Shown: positions 34,380-47,635, counted from the stretch's first letter. The stretch: DNA of 64,000 nt from Manis javanica (GCF_040802235.1 NC_133158.1:152408401-152472400), one strand, 5' to 3'. Translations and numbers: made by a program. The notes: a model not told the origin generated them from the sequence alone.

Positions 34380-37300
34380 ACTGATGGACACTTAGGTTGC
34401 TTCCACATCTTAGCTATTGTAAATAGTGTTGCAATAAACATAGGGGTGCATATGTCTTTTTGAAACAGGGTAAATGCCTTTCTTCAGGTAAATGCCTAGA
34501 AGTGGAATTCCTGGGTCAAGTGGTATTTCTAGTTTTAGTTTTTTGAGGAACCTCCATATTGCTTTCCACAAAGGTTGAACTAATTCTTAGTTCCAGCAGC
34601 AGTGTCAGAAGGTTCCCCTTTCTCCACATCCTTGCCAGCAATTGTTGTTCCTTGTCTTTGGAAGTTGTCTATGCTAACTGATGTGCGGTGATATCTCATG
34701 TGGTTTTAATTTGCATTTCCCTGATGATTACCAATACGGAGCATCTTTTCATATGCCTGTAGGCCATTTGAATTTCTTCTTTGGAGAAGTGTCTGTTCAG
34801 ATCCTCCACCCATTTATTCATTGGGTTATTTGTTTTCTGGGTGTTAAGGTGTGTGAGTTCTTTATATATTTTGGGTGTTAACCTCTTATCAGATAAGTCA
34901 CTTATGAAGATATTCTCCCTAACTGTAGGATGCCTTTTGTTCTGCTGATGGTATCCTTTGCTGCACAGAAACTTTTTAGATTGATGTAGTCTCATTCATT
35001 CATTTCCACTTTTGTTTCCCTTGCCTGAGGAGATGTGTCCAGGAAAAAGTTGCTCATATTTATATTCAAGAGATTTTTGCCTATGTTTTTTTCTAAGAGT
35101 TTTATGGATTTGTGACTTACATCAGGACTTTGAACATTTTGAGTTTACTTTTGTGTATGGAGTTAGACAATAATCCAGTTTCATTCTCTTACATGTAGCT
35201 GTTCAGTTTGCCAACACCAGTTGTTGAAGAGGCTCTCATTTTCGCATTGTATATCCATGGCTCTTTTATCATACATTAATTGGCGATATATGTGTGGGTT
35301 TATATCTGGGCTCTCTATTCTGTTCCATTGATCTATGGGTCTGTTCCTGTGCCAGTATGAAATTGTCTTGATTACTGTGGCTTTATTGTAAAGCTTGAAG
35401 TTAGGGAGCATTATACCCCTGCTAAGGTCTTCCTTCTCAGGATTGCTTTGGCTATTTGGGGTCTTTTGTGGTTCCATATGAATTTTAGAACAATTTGTCC
35501 TGGTTCACTGAAGAATGCTGTTAGTATTTTGATAAGGATTGCATTAAATCTGTAGATTGCTTTAGGCAGGATGGCCATTTTGACAATATTAATTCTTCCT
35601 ATCCATGAGCACAGGATGTATTTCCATCAGTTGGTGTCTTCTTTAATTTCCCTCATAAGTTTCTTATAGTTTTCAGGGTACAGGTCTTTCACCTCTTGGT
35701 TAGGTTTATTCCTAGGTATTTTATTCTTTTTGATGAAATTGTAAATGGAGTTGTTTTTCTGATTTCTCTTTCTGCTTGTTCATCATTATTACAGAGGAAT
35801 GCAACAGATTTCTGTGTACTGATTTTGTATTCTGCAACTTTGCTGAATTCAGTTATTAGTTCTGGTAGTTTTGGAGTGGATTCTTTAGCATTTTTTATGT
35901 ACAATTCATGTCATCTGCAAATAGTGACAGTTTAATGTCTTTCCTATTAATCTGGACACTTTTTATTCTTTGTGTTGTCTGATTGCCATGGCTAGGAACT
36001 CTGTTACTGTGCTGAATAAAAGTGCTGAGAGAGGGCATCTTTGTCTTGTTCCCAATCTTAGAGGAGAAGCTTTCAGCTTTTTGCTGATAAGTATGATGTT
36101 GGCTGGGGGTATGTTGTATATGGCATTTAATATATTGAGGTACTTGTCCCCATACCTATTTTTGTTGAGAGTTTTTATCTTGAATGGATGTCGAATTTTG
36201 TCAAATGCTTTTCCAGTGTCTTGTGAGATGATCATGTGATTTTTGTCCTTTTTTTTGTTGTGGTGGTGTATGATGTTGATGGATTTTTTATTACTGTACC
36301 ATCCTTGAATCCCTGGAATGAGTCCCACCTGATCATGATAAATGATCTTTTTAATATATTTTTTAATTCAGTTTGTAATATTTTGTTGAATATTTTTGCA
36401 TCTATGTTCATCAGGGATATTGGTCTGTACTTTTCTTTTTTTCGTGGTGTCTTTGCCTAGTTTTGGTATTGGAGGAATGCTGCCCTCATAGAATGAGTTT
36501 GGAAGTATTCCCTCCTCTTCTACTTTTTGAAAAACGTTAAGGAGTATGGGTGTTAGGTCTTCACTAAATGTGTGATAAAATTCAGTGGTGAAGCCATGTG
36601 GTCTGGATGCTTTGTTCTTAGGTAGTTTTTTGATTACCAATTCAATTTCATTGCTGGTATTTGGTCTGTCAGATTTTCTGTTTCTTCCTGGGTCAGTCTT
36701 AGGAGGTGTATTTTTCTAAAAGTTCCAATGTGTTAGCATATGATTTTTCATAGTATTCTCTAATAATTCTTTGTATTTCAGTGGTGTCTGTATAGTGATT
36801 TTTCCTTTCTCACTTCTGATTCTGTTTATGCATGTAGACTCTTTTTTCTTGCTAAGTCTGGCTAGAGGTTTATCTGTTTTGTTTATTTTCTCGAGGAACC
36901 AGTTCCTGGTTTCATTGATTCTATTTTTTTATTCCTCTCAATTTTATTTATTTCTTCTTTGTCCTTTATTATGTCCTTCCTTATACTGATTTTGGTCTTC
37001 ATTTGTTCCCATTTTTCTAGTTTCATTAATTGTAATTTAGACTTTTCTTTTGGGATTGTCCTTCTTCCTTGAGGTAAGCCTGTATTGCAATATACTTTCC
37101 TCTTAGATCTGCCTTTGCTGCATCCCACAGGTTTTAGGGTGTTGAGCTATTGTTTTCGCTTGTCTCCATATATTGCTTGATATCTGTTTTTACTTGGTCT
37201 TTAATCCACTGATGATTTAGGAGCATGTAGTTAAGCCTCCATGTGTTTGTGGGCTTTTTTGTTCTCTTTGCATTGTCTATATCTAGTTTCATACTTTTGT

Positions 37301-38000
37301 GGTCTGAGAAATTGGTGGGCACAATCAATCTCTTTGAATTTATTGAGGCTTTTTTGGTGGTCTAGTGTGTGATATTTCCTGGAAAATATTCCATGTACAC
37401 GTGAGAAGAATGTGTATTCTGCTGCTTTTGGATGGAATGTTCTGTAGATGTCTGTTAGGTCCATCTGTTCTAAAGTGTTGTTCAATGCCTCTGTGTTCTC
37501 ACTTATTTTATGTCTGGTTGATCTGTCCTTTGGTGTTGTGATGTGTTGAAGTCTCCTAAAATGAATGCATTGCATTCTATTTACCCCTTCAATTCTGTTA
37601 GTATTTATTTCACATATTTAGGTGCTCCTCTATTGGGTGCATAGATATTTATAATGGTTATATACTCTTGTTGCCTGGCCCCTTTATCATTATGTAATGT
37701 CCTTCTTTATCTCTTGTTACTTTCTTTGTTTTGAAGTCTATTTTGTTGGATACAAGTACTGCAACACCTGCTTTTTTCTCCCCATTATTTATATGAAATA
37801 TCCTTTCCATCCATTCACTTTTAGTCTGTGTAGGTCTTTGAGTTTGAAGTGACTCTTATAGACAGCATATAGTTGGGTCTTGTTTTTCTTATCCATTCTG
37901 TAACTCTATGTCTTTTGACTGGTACATTGAGTCCATTTACATTTAGAGTGATTATTGATAGATATATACTTATTGCCATTGCAGGCTGTAGATTTGTGGT
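34380..38000 (-). pseudogene. Decayed L1 ORF2
   Basis: Readable pieces in several frames: endonuclease N-terminus ([20 protein letters not shown] near 37960), reverse transcriptase text ([12 protein letters not shown] near 36030, and [20 protein letters not shown] near 35880) and C-terminal text ([20 protein letters not shown] near 35400, plus the 34696-34995 stretch). At least ten frame breaks or stops separate them. Non-functional. Confidence 0.85.
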
Positions 38001-38389
38001 TGGTTCCAGGGCAGCTTCCTTATTATCTAACAATCTAACTTAACATGTTTATCATGCTATTTCAAATACAATCTAACAGTTCTTTTTTCTTTTCTCCATT
38101 CTTCTTCTTCATCCTCCAATCTATATTAGGTGTCATATTCTATATTCTATATTTATCCCTTGACTGACATTATGGATAGTAGATTTAATTTTGCATGTGC
38201 TTAGTAACTAGTTGGTCTACTTCATTTACTACAGTTTCATTTTCTCTGGTGAGAGCTATTTAGCCTTAGGGGCACTTCTATCTATAGCACTCCCTTTAAA
38301 ATATACTGTTGAAGAATTTGTGGGAGGTAAATTCCCTCAACTTTTCCTTATCTGGAAATTGTTTAATCCCTCCTTTAAATTTTAATGAT

Positions 38390-39440
38390 TGTCTTGTGGG
38401 AAGAGTATTCTTGGTTGGAGGCCCTTCTGTTTTACTGTATTAAATATATCATGCCACTCCCTTCTGACCTGTAAGGTTTCTGCTGAGAAGTCTGCTGATA
38501 TCCTGATGGACTTTCCTCTACACATGATCTTTTTTCTCTGTCTGGTTGCTTTTAATGCTCTCTCTTGTGCTTTATCTTTTCCATTTTATTTACATTTCTT
38601 GGTGTTGTCTTCCTAGGGTTCCTAGGACATTTGGGTAAAATTACAGTATTTTCAGAATCCCTCGCCTGGCTTTTGTGCATCTCCACATCAATAGGTGTTT
38701 CCAAGGGGTTGAAAAAAGTAGTCCATTTCCACACTGGTAGGTAATTACAAGGGTGAGAGAGGGCATATCTGGACCAGAGAGGACGGGTGGGGCCTTTTCT
38801 TCTGCAGCTGGGTCATAAGACACACAGTAGAGCAGAAATGGATGACTGCTTCTAAGCAATAAATGGGTTTTCTACCACTTTATTTCTCCCTTTGACTCAT
38901 TTCAGTTTTGAAGATACTTTGCCCTGGGATTTTTCCCCAGAGTTACAGACATCTCTGTGCTTCCATGACTTAAGAGACTATTTCCTTCCCCAGATTGGGG
39001 AAGTTTTCCACGTTGTTCCTCAAAGAGACTTTCCATCCCTTTTTCTCTCCCTTCTTATTCTGGTACCCATATAATATGACTATTGTTCTGTTTGGACTGG
39101 TTGTATAGCTCTCTTACTGTTCTTCTATTTTTAGAGATTCTTTTTTCTCTCTGTACCTCAGCTTTGTTTTCCTGTTCTCTAATTTCTATTTCTTTTACCA
39201 CCTCCTCTACCTCATCTAATCTACTTTTAAATCCCTCCATTGTATGTTTCACTTCAGATACTGTAGTTTTCAAAGTTTTTATGGCTTTCTTGAAGTCCTC
39301 TCTGAGATCTTGAATATTTTTCTATAGCTCCATGAGCAATTTTATGATTTTTATTTTGAAATCTTTATCAAGAAGAATGGAGTTTTTAGTTTCATTCAGC
39401 CCTCTTTCTGACATGGGAATTTTTGTTTGTACAAATTTTT
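38390..39440 (-). pseudogene. Decayed L1 ORF1, split by an LTR-like insertion
   Basis: Coiled-coil text (TVSEVKHTMEGFKSRLDEVE near 39250), the RRM start (ELYNQSKQNNSHIIWVPE at 39055-39110) and part of the C-terminal domain (CPRNPRKTTPRNV near 38610) are recognisable. About 320 bp of foreign sequence (38641-38958) interrupts it, and frameshifts are present on both sides. Confidence 0.75.
38641..38958 (+). repeat. Solo-LTR-like insertion in L1 ORF1
   Basis: This segment has no counterpart in the ORF1 of the other L1. It contains an AATAAA (38858-38863) followed by a pyrimidine-rich part and ends '...ccccagagttaca', which looks like the R-U5 end of a gamma-type ERV LTR in plus orientation. A clear TG start and a TSD were not found, so it may be truncated. 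Confidence 0.45.
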
Positions 39441-40430
39441 TTGCTGTTTCATTTTTCTAGTGATTCTTATGGAATAACAACTTTGGGTAAGTAGCACACT
39501 CTAGTGCCCAGAAGTTCTAGTCTCTGGTGCTGTCAAGCATCTGGAACAATGGCGGAGGTTGCAGGCAAGCGATGCCAGCACCTGCCCGGAGAAAAGAGCT
39601 CTTTCCTGCTTCCTGGCTGCAGTGCCTTTCTCCACTGCCAGGTGTAGTGGGTTGATTGTGCAGGGATGAGCCTCTGAATTATGCCTCTGTAGCTGCCATC
39701 TACAGGGCCACACTCCTGCTTGCCTGGTGCAATGGCGGGGACAGCAGGTGTGCTGATGATGCCTGCTAGGAGGAAGGAGAAGCAGGCTGCATATCATGGT
39801 GGGGCACCTTGAAGCTACATTGCTAGCCAGAGGTAGATCTTCTGAAGCTCCTGAAAGTTCCCAGCCTGTGGGGTTGAGTGTGCCAGTAGGATTTTGTCCA
39901 CCTGTCCTTTTTCCTGAGCAGCCATCTCTGTGTAATCCTTGTCCCATTAGCACCCCTCTTGCTGTTTGGAAGTCTTTCAAAGTGCCCACCTTTCTCTTGT
40001 CCTGGAGTGGCCATTTGTGGTACCTGTTCTCTATAAGCAGCTGGAATCTCAGTCTCTCCAAGTAGTCTGCCTGTCTTTGCTTTCCAACCCCACTAATCTC
40101 TGTGTAATGTAGGTTCATGCTCCTGGAGCAGATCTCCAGGGCTGGGGTTTAGCAGTCAGTCCTGGGCTTCTACTCCATCCCCACTCCATTTTTCTTCCTC
40201 CCACCTTTGAGTTTGGGTCGGGGGAGAACTTGGGTCCTGACAGATCACCGCTTTCCTACTTTATCCTTTACTATAAGGTCTTCTCTTTTCCCTAGTTGTA
40301 GGCAGTCTGTTCTGCAGTTTTCAGGTCACTCTTTCTGGATTAGTTGTATTTGTTGTATTTTTGTGTTATTTATGGTTTTGGGAGGAGGTTTCTGCCTCAC
40401 TTCTCACACCACCATCATTTTCCTCCCTCC

Positions 40431-40579
40431 AAGGGGGCCAGTTTTTGAACCAACAACTTGGAGCTTCTGCCCCTCCTTGCCCACCAGGGGCTTACAGCAG
40501 CGGCTCTAGAGCGTGTCTAGAATCTCCCACTTCTTTTTAGTCATGTTACTTGCTGGGATCCCCCAGTCATTATTGGGCC
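40431..40579 (-). other. Extra 5' segment of the older L1
   Basis: Lies between the usual L1 5' start and the TSD and is therefore part of the inserted DNA. No similarity to the 5' ends of the L1s at 27820 or 49541 is apparent. It could be a 5' transduction or an alternative promoter module. Confidence 0.5.
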
Positions 40580-40593
40580 TGAAATTATTCTTT

Positions 40594-41985
40594 ATGAAAA
40601 CAAATTGCTGCATATAGAAGCTACAGAGTAGAATGTTACTTGAATTATTAAGAATACACATACACATAAGCATTACATATATAACTCATAAGTTCACCTT
40701 GCATATATTAAGGAGAAAATGAGAAGTCAAAGAGTGCCCAAAGTGTGGGGGAGTAGATCCAGAGTTGAAAGAAGAATTTTTGACTGGGAGACTCTATGAA
40801 CATTCAGGGAAGAGAGGACTCCTCTCCTGGGGAGGCTTCTAGAGTTGAAACAGTTATCTGAGGCAACTGCACAATATCTCATGATTTTTCCCAGTTGAGG
40901 AGATAAGATTTTGATCAGCAAAGTGCCTGCTGTTACTCTCAATTGTGCCTGCCTTAAGATGAAGCAACTTTATATGGACCCCTTCCTCTTCAGAATTCTC
41001 TAGGAAGCTCCTCACGCCTGTCTTATCACCCTAGGGCATTCATTTCTCAGCCACCTCTCCAACAGCTCAAAGCCAAGAGGGGATAATTCATCTTCCCCAC
41101 TCTGCTGCCTTCTGCCATCTTTGATCTCATAATGGAGAGAATGAGGGATCTAAAATACCATTTAGAGCTCCTGATGTAATTTTTAGTTTGTCTATAAACA
41201 GTCTTACAGTAAAATAATCTGTCAGGGAGAAAATCTAAAAAAAGTACAATACACTTTTGACACTCAAATCAGAGAGTCTGCTTATAGCTTTTTCAGAGTG
41301 AGTCCAGAATGGTTTTTCTTTCCCCCAAGGCAACACAGCTTAGTGCCAAGAGAGAACTTCTTAGCCCATGATTTCTCCCACAAAAGAAAGTGAGAACACA
41401 TGAGTGACTGCCTGCTTTCCCCAGCTGTGTAGAACTTTGCTAAAGTTCCCATTTCTTTCTTGCCCCACCCAGAATGACAATTCATAAGCTGTGTGACTGG
41501 GGTGCAGTGAGTATCTGGGAGAACAGCAGCAGGACTCAGAATGGAACACAGCAGTGAGAGGTAGATGCTACTAACTGCTTTGCAGACTCCATCAGGAAGC
41601 CTACCTTTAAGCCTCTGGGATTACCTCTCCTGCAGATCCCCCCCAGTAGCCCATAGGCTCCTCCAAAACTCCACATGCTTACCAGCCCTTACACAACCCT
41701 TGACCAGCTCCCTATGAGCTCCCATGGTAGTGAGAGTGCCTCTGCGTACAGTGCTGGGCTTGCTCAGGAAGCCGATCAACCCTGCGGGACTGGAGGAAAG
41801 CCCACAAACCTGAGCACACTGCACCAACCAAGAGAAAGCAAACAGGTTGTCAGCCTCTTGCCTGGCTTTGCAGGATTCATAGAAGGGAAGTAATCTTGAG
41901 AATTCCTCCTCAAAAGGGAACAAGAAGTGGAGAGCAGGCATATCCATTTAAAAGGTCCAAGAAAGCCTCAGAATCCTTAATGGGA
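40594..41985. other. Intergenic DNA, no gene seen
   Basis: Several frames of 60-108 codons on both strands, none recognisable. 41280-41950 has slightly higher GC and might be an old L1 5' region belonging to the plus-strand fragment that follows. Confidence 0.4.
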
Positions 41986-41989
41986 AGTA

Positions 41990-43340
41990 CAAAATAGGGG
42001 TTTTGTATGAGATCAAAGTTAAGTTGTTATCAGCTTAAAATAGACTGTTTTATATAAGTTCATGGTAACCACAAAGCAAAAACCTACAGCAGAAACAAAA
42101 GATAAACGCAAGGGAGTCAAAGCGTATCACTACAAAAAAACATCAATTCACAAAAGAAGAAACTGAGAGAGGAAAAAAGGAATAAGGAAACTACAGAACA
42201 TCCAGAAAACAGCTCATAAAATGACACTAATAAGTATTTACCTATCAAGAACTACTTCAAATGTAAATGGATTAAACTGTCTAATCCAAAGGCATAGAGT
42301 GGCTAAATGGATTGAAAAAAGAAGACACCAGTATATGTTTATTGCCTGCAACAGACGCAGTTCAGCTTTAAGGACACACAAATGGGAGAATGGAGACCAA
42401 AAGTAGCTGAATGGATGTCAGAAAAAAGAGACCTTAAGCCAAAAAGTGTAACAGGAGACAAAAAAGGTTGTTATATAATGATAGTGGTATTAATTCATCA
42501 AGAGGATGTAACAACTCTAAATATACATGCACCCATCCAAACACCTAAATATAGTAAGCAAATACTAATAGTTCTGAACGGAGAAATGGACAATAAGACA
42601 ATAATAGTTGGAGACTTTAAAATCCTACTTCCAACTATGGATAGATCATCCAGACAGAAAAATCATTGAGACGTTAGACTTGAACTATACTTTGAACCAA
42701 ATGGACCTAGCAGACATATACAGAGCATTCCATCTATAAGCAACAGAATAGACTTTCTTCTCAAGCACACAAGGAACACGTTCTGGGACTGATCATATAT
42801 GTTATATCATAAAACCAGTCTTAGCAAATGTAAGACTGAAATTATACCAAATGCCTTTTCAAGAAGACTTTTATCACACCACAATGATATGAAACTAGAA
42901 TGCAAGAAGAGGAAAACTGGAAAATTTTTAAATATGTGGAAATTAAACAACATGCTATTGAACAGCAATGGGTCAAAGAAGAACACAAAAAGGAAATCAA
43001 AAAACATCTTAAAACAAATAAAAATGAAAACACACATACCAAAACTTATGGGATGCAGGAATAGCAGTTCTAATAGGTAAGGGTATAGTGAAAAATACCT
43101 ACATTAAGAAAGAAGAAAGATCTCAAACAACTTCAACACCTCAAAGAACTAAAAGAAAGAACATACTAAATCCAAAATTAAGAAAAAGAAGAAAACAACA
43201 ATTTGCAGAAATGCAAATGCATGGCGTTCTCTCCCCTTGAAAGCAAGAATAATAATTTTAAAGGCTTTAGAATATGGAAAATAGATGCAGATATGAGAAC
43301 AATTACTGCTGTAGAGGAACTTGCACAGTTGATCAAAAAA
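41990..43340 (+). repeat. Ancient L1: inter-ORF region and ORF2 endonuclease
   Basis: After an A-rich inter-ORF stretch, the plus strand encodes broken pieces of the endonuclease domain: LSRTTSNVNGLN near 42250, EDVTTLNIHAP near 42500, IIVGDFK near 42605 and MWKLNNMLLN near 42940. Frameshifts and stops separate every piece. Much older than the two full-length L1s. Confidence 0.85.
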
Positions 43341-44125
43341 CTATGTATAGAGTAGAAGTTAAAAAAAAACTGTTCTAATATGGAAGAACCTGTCTCCAAA
43401 GCAACTAGCTGAGTGACCTGGATTTTCTTTTCCTTTTCACATACAGTTTGCTTGTCAGTAAAATATCATACCATGGTCAGTATTATAAAGAATTGCACAC
43501 AGATTCTCTGAACATAAAACCAACACATGAATGAAAACAAACTCTGAGAAAGAACTTAACAGAGCATGTGACCTAGCCCTCACTTATATTCACATCTTCA
43601 GGTTGCAATATTAGTGTTTTCCTTTATGATAGAGAAGAAAGGGCAAGAAGGAGGGAGGGAAGAATTACAGAAGAATGAAAGAAGTAATATGTTTGCAACT
43701 GACAATTTTGTGGACACATTTAATATTCAGGAAACCTATTTTATTCCCTGTTCTACAGTTACCTCTGATATCAACCAGCCAGGACTTAATATTTTTAATT
43801 CATCCTTTCTTACTTTAAAATAATTTTTTCCCCATGGATAGGGCTGAGAATTACCTATAAAGCCTTATAAAATGCAGATGCTCAGAATCCACCCAGGATT
43901 ACTCAATCTCCAAAATGAGGAATCAAACATTTGTATATATTTCTTAAAGGAAATGTAAAACCACAGGGCATTCAGATATACATCGTGATTAAAAATCCAG
44001 TGCTGCTAAAAATCCGAAGAAAATGAAGTGTAAAAGGATAACATATAAGAAAATTCAGCAATGGAACTGAGTATGAAATTAATTTATAGAAATTTTTTTA
44101 AATTCGTGTATAAAAAACTAGTTAA
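43341..44125. other. Unassigned DNA between two ancient L1 pieces
   Basis: 43395-43560 has weak MIR-like text ('caactagctgagtgacctggattttc', 'agtttgcttgtcagtaaaatatc'). 43840-43930 is weakly hAT-like ('tgcagatgctcagaatccacccagg'). No gene. Confidence 0.35.
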
Positions 44126-44129
44126 AATA

Positions 44130-45640
44130 TAATGTTAGAAATTAGCCCCAAATAAAATATCAGCACAAATACATAAAACATCTAGGAATAAAATTGAATA
44201 GAACCCCACAAGAATTCTCTGGAAGAAACTTTAAAAAGCTCCTGAGGGAATCAAAAGAAGATGGAAACAAATGGAAAGTTCATGTACTTGGGAAGGAAGA
44301 TTCAGCATTATAAAAATGTTTATAAATAAACAAGCTGATTCTAAAGTTCGTATAGAAAAATAACAAAGAAAATCGCTTAACAAATTTCTGAAAAAAATAT
44401 TGATGCACTATCAGTTTTTCATAATTCAAAGCATATTATAAAACTGTAATGATAAAGCCAATGCACGAATGTTGTAAAGCTACAATAAAAAGCATATAAG
44501 TAGCTATAATAATAAAAACAGCAAGAAAAGAAAATCCAGTAACAGATGGATCACATAGGTATTTGGTATATAATACAAGTGGCATTTCAAATCAATGAAG
44601 AAAATATATTTTTTCAATAAATGTTGTCATTATCAATAACAAACATTTAAACCTATTAGATGAAAACATGAAGAATAAACTTGAAGAAAAGAATTTCTTT
44701 TTAAGTGTAACACAAAACCCAGAAGCCAAATAAAAATTTAATAAACTCAATTACTGAAAAACTTTGTCAAGGCCAAGAAAAAGTCTACAGAGGCAAAATA
44801 ACAATGGAAAAATATTTACAACTCATGTTACAGACAATGTACTGACTTCATTAATACATAATAAACTATCATAAATCAGTAGGAAAGGGTCAATAAACCA
44901 AATGAAATTTCAGCAAAGCCTATGAACATGTTGTACCAGCAGAAAAAAAATTAATAAAGTATAACTTCATACAGCTTAAACCACAGGCAACTAGAGAGTT
45001 TTCTCTTGTCAGATTGGCAAAGATCACAGTTTGGTTTGGTTTGGTTTGTTCTGGTTTTTTAAAAAAGAAACAAAAACACTAGTAAGAGTGTGGAAAAATA
45101 AGCATTTCCACATATTACCAGACTGGTAATTGAAACTGTTTCTGAGGAGGGTGATTTACCAATAAAATTGAAATTAGTGCTGTGCACACCCTTTGACTCA
45201 GAAAAGCCACTTCTATAAATATAACCTGATACATATTGGGAACTGATACATGCAAAAGGTATTCACTTTAGCATTGTTTATAAGATTAAAAGATTGAAAA
45301 CTACCTAAGTGTCTTTTACTAAGTGTCTAGGTAAAAAAAAAGCTGTGGATAAAAATCTATGCAGTGGAAAGTTGGCCACTATTTAAAAAGATAATATGTG
45401 TCTCTGCACTGTTGTAGTGAAAAATCAAGGTGTGGAGAGCACTGTTTATTCTGCTAATGTATTTTCACATGGCATATACCCATGTTTGTATGTGCAATGG
45501 ACCATCTCCACTAAAATATACATGAAAGTGGTACTTGTGATTTCCTCTTAGGAAGAGGATTAGGCAGCTACAGAAAAAGCATGAGAAGGAGAGATACAGG
45601 TAATTGTATATGGATTTGAGCATTTTTATAAACTTCATTT
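44130..45640 (+). repeat. Ancient L1: ORF2 C-terminal part and 3' end
   Basis: 44180-44340 reads as L1 ORF2 ('aaacatctaggaataaaattgaa', 'aagaagatggaaacaaatgg'). Later parts match old L1 text ('cactagtaagagtgtggaaaaataagc', 'gactcagaaaagccacttctat', 'agattgaaaactacctaagtgtc'). It is probably the downstream portion of the element beginning at 41990. Confidence 0.7.
45030..45062. repeat. (GGTTT)n short tandem repeat
   Basis: About four GGTTT units plus a diverged one, ending in a T-run. Confidence 0.85.
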
Positions 45641-45649
45641 TTCAGAATG

Positions 45650-46255
45650 AGTCAGAACACACAAATGCAGCCTTCTGCCTGAGGATTTACCAGTTTGTTT
45701 TTCAGACACAGTGCCTTTAAGGGGAAGAGAGCCAAGACCCAAGGCAGAGTTGTCCAGGGAATGCCAGATTGGCTTTTGCTCAAACAGTCTTGAGTTACAC
45801 ACACTGTGCTACTGTGCCTGACTGGCTCCAGTAGTGCCTGGCCTTCTTTCAGCTCTCCAGGCTGAAAGGCCTTCCAATGTTCCTGGCCATTCGATTGCAT
45901 TAAGCAGGCATGTACAGACTCCCTAAATCAGTTTACTTACTCCCTTCAGGGACAGCTTCGTTCTTATCTGCATTCATAAAGGACACAAGCAGTATTTTAT
46001 TCCACCATCAGCTTGGGTTTCTAATGAGCATCCCTTTGACCTAGCACCGGCTCAGTCTCCCACCTTCCGCTCGCACCCCTTGCATCTACAACTTAGGTAG
46101 CCACATCTGGCAGGCAATCTCCTCCCCACCCCTCAATTTAGTTACTAGCCCTGTCACAGCCTCCTCTTACCTAGAGACACATATCCACTTTTCAGTTCAA
46201 AAGAGTCATTCTAGTGAGATTAACAGACATCATAGTATCTTGAAAACACTGAGGC
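45650..46255. other. Intergenic DNA, no gene seen
   Basis: No recognised feature. Confidence 0.4.
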
Positions 46256-46259
46256 ATTT

Positions 46260-46980
46260 ATTCTAAAACTATTTATTGAATATTATTTAGTAGATATATT
46301 GATAGATAACAAGAATACAATGATAAACAAAACTGGCAGTCTTTGTCCTCCTGTGTCCTATACATTCTGGGGCAGGAGACAATACACATTGAAGTGAAAT
46401 AGATAAAAGAATTTCTGAAGGACAAGTAATAGAAAATGTGATTAAAAAATATCATGACTGGAATGGGTCAAATTACTTTCAGATAGGATGGTCAGGAAAA
46501 AATCCTCTAAGAGGTGACATCTAAGCTGAAACTTAGTAAATGAGAATGCTCAAAATGTGTGAAGACCTAGGAGCAGAATGTCCAGGCTTAGCAAGTTGAA
46601 GGCCTTAAATGGAAAGGAGTTTGATTTCTTCTAGGAACCATCTCAGCCATGTGACTGGAACATACTGTGCAAAAGAATGAAGGTCAAAAATTACACTGGA
46701 AAGGCAGGTGGGAGGCTAGACACCAAGAACCTTTCCACCACAGTAAAGACATCAATGTGGGTATTAGTGAAATAGGAATCCACTGAAAAATTTTAAGCAG
46801 GGTGATGATATATGCAATATAGACAGTGGATGAAGAGGTAGAAGGGGTGGGAGGTAGAAGAGAGGCAGTGAAGTCAGAAGTCTCCTACAGTGGCAGGATG
46901 ACAGACAGAATAACACACAAGGACTTGGCGAGAGAGTTGAAAGGGAAAAGGACAAAGAGTGAATTTTAAAACCTTTTCAA
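46260..46980 (+). repeat. L2 remnant, about 700 bp
   Basis: Long L2 3' order: 'aactatttattgaatattatttag', 'aatacaatgataaacaaaactggcag', 'ctaagaggtgacatctaagctgaaac', 'ggccttaaatggaaaggagtttgat', 'ccactgaaaaattttaagcagggtgatgatat'. The longest L2 in the window. Confidence 0.8.
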
Positions 46981-47239
46981 GACCAAGAGAATTCATCGTT
47001 ACCTAGAATACTGGGGCAAGGAGGAAGAAAAGGACTATGATTTGTGGCTTCTGGCCTGAATGGCAGCATGGAAGTTAGTGCTTTCCTGATAGGAGAAAGA
47101 GCAAAATACAAAAGGATAGACAATCCAGAGTTTAAGATGCTTTGAAATAACCTGGCAGAGATGTACAGTAGGCATTTGACTATAATAGCCAACAGTCATT
47201 GATGACTCAGTGGACTCCAGACCCAAGAGCTTTATTTGT

Positions 47240-47635
47240 TGTTATGGACTGAATGCTTATGTCCCTCCAAAAATGTATATGCTGAAATCCTGATCCTTAA
47301 TATAATGGTATTGGGAAGCAACGACTTCAGGAAGTGGATAGACCATGAAAGGAGAGCTCTCAGTAAGGACACTAGTGCCCTTACAGGAAACATGCAAGCT
47401 TGCCCTCCTCCTCTGGTCTCCTCCATGTGAGGACACAGTAAGAAGGCTGCCGCCTGTAAGCCAGGGAGGGGACCCTCGCCACATAATGAATCTCCCTGTA
47501 CCTCAGTCTGCATTTCCCAACCCCCAAAAGATGTACCTTTCACTACACTGTGAGAAAGAAATGTTTCTTGCTTAAGTCACGCAGTCTGTGGCATTCTGTT
47601 ATAGCGGCCCAAACTGACAAAGACATATGTATTAA
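47240..47635 (+). repeat. MaLR-type solo LTR
   Basis: Starts 'tgttatggactgaatgc' and ends 'ctgacaaagaca', with the internal landmarks 'catgtgaggacacagtaagaaggc', 'tgtaagccagg', 'ctgtgagaaagaaatgtttcttg' and 'gtctgtggcattctgttatagc'. These match MST/MLT1-class ERVL-MaLR LTRs. Flanks tttgt (47235-47239) and tatgt (47636-47640) agree at four of five bases, consistent with the 5-bp duplication of this class. The stretch that would hold the polyadenylation signal reads AAGAAA. Confidence 0.85.

Larger units (their letters stand above)
33853..40593 (-). mobile_element. Older full-length L1 with 14-bp target-site duplication
   Basis: The 14-mer tgaaattattcttt occurs at 33853-33866 and at 40580-40593, bracketing about 6.7 kb. 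Inside, in minus-strand order: a 5' segment unlike the other L1 (40579-40431), a 5'UTR containing 'aaaatgatggtggtgtgagaag' (40430-39440), ORF1 debris (39440-38390), ORF2 debris (about 38000-34200), a 3'UTR and a short A-tail (33863-33869). It carries many more substitutions, indels and stops than the copy at 21165-27820, so it inserted earlier. A later LTR-like insertion sits in ORF1. Confidence 0.85.

Noticed and set aside
39501-40118. 205-codon minus-strand frame in the 5'UTR of the older L1
   Set aside because: It lies in GC-rich untranslated L1 sequence, has no domain and no counterpart in the other L1 5'UTRs.
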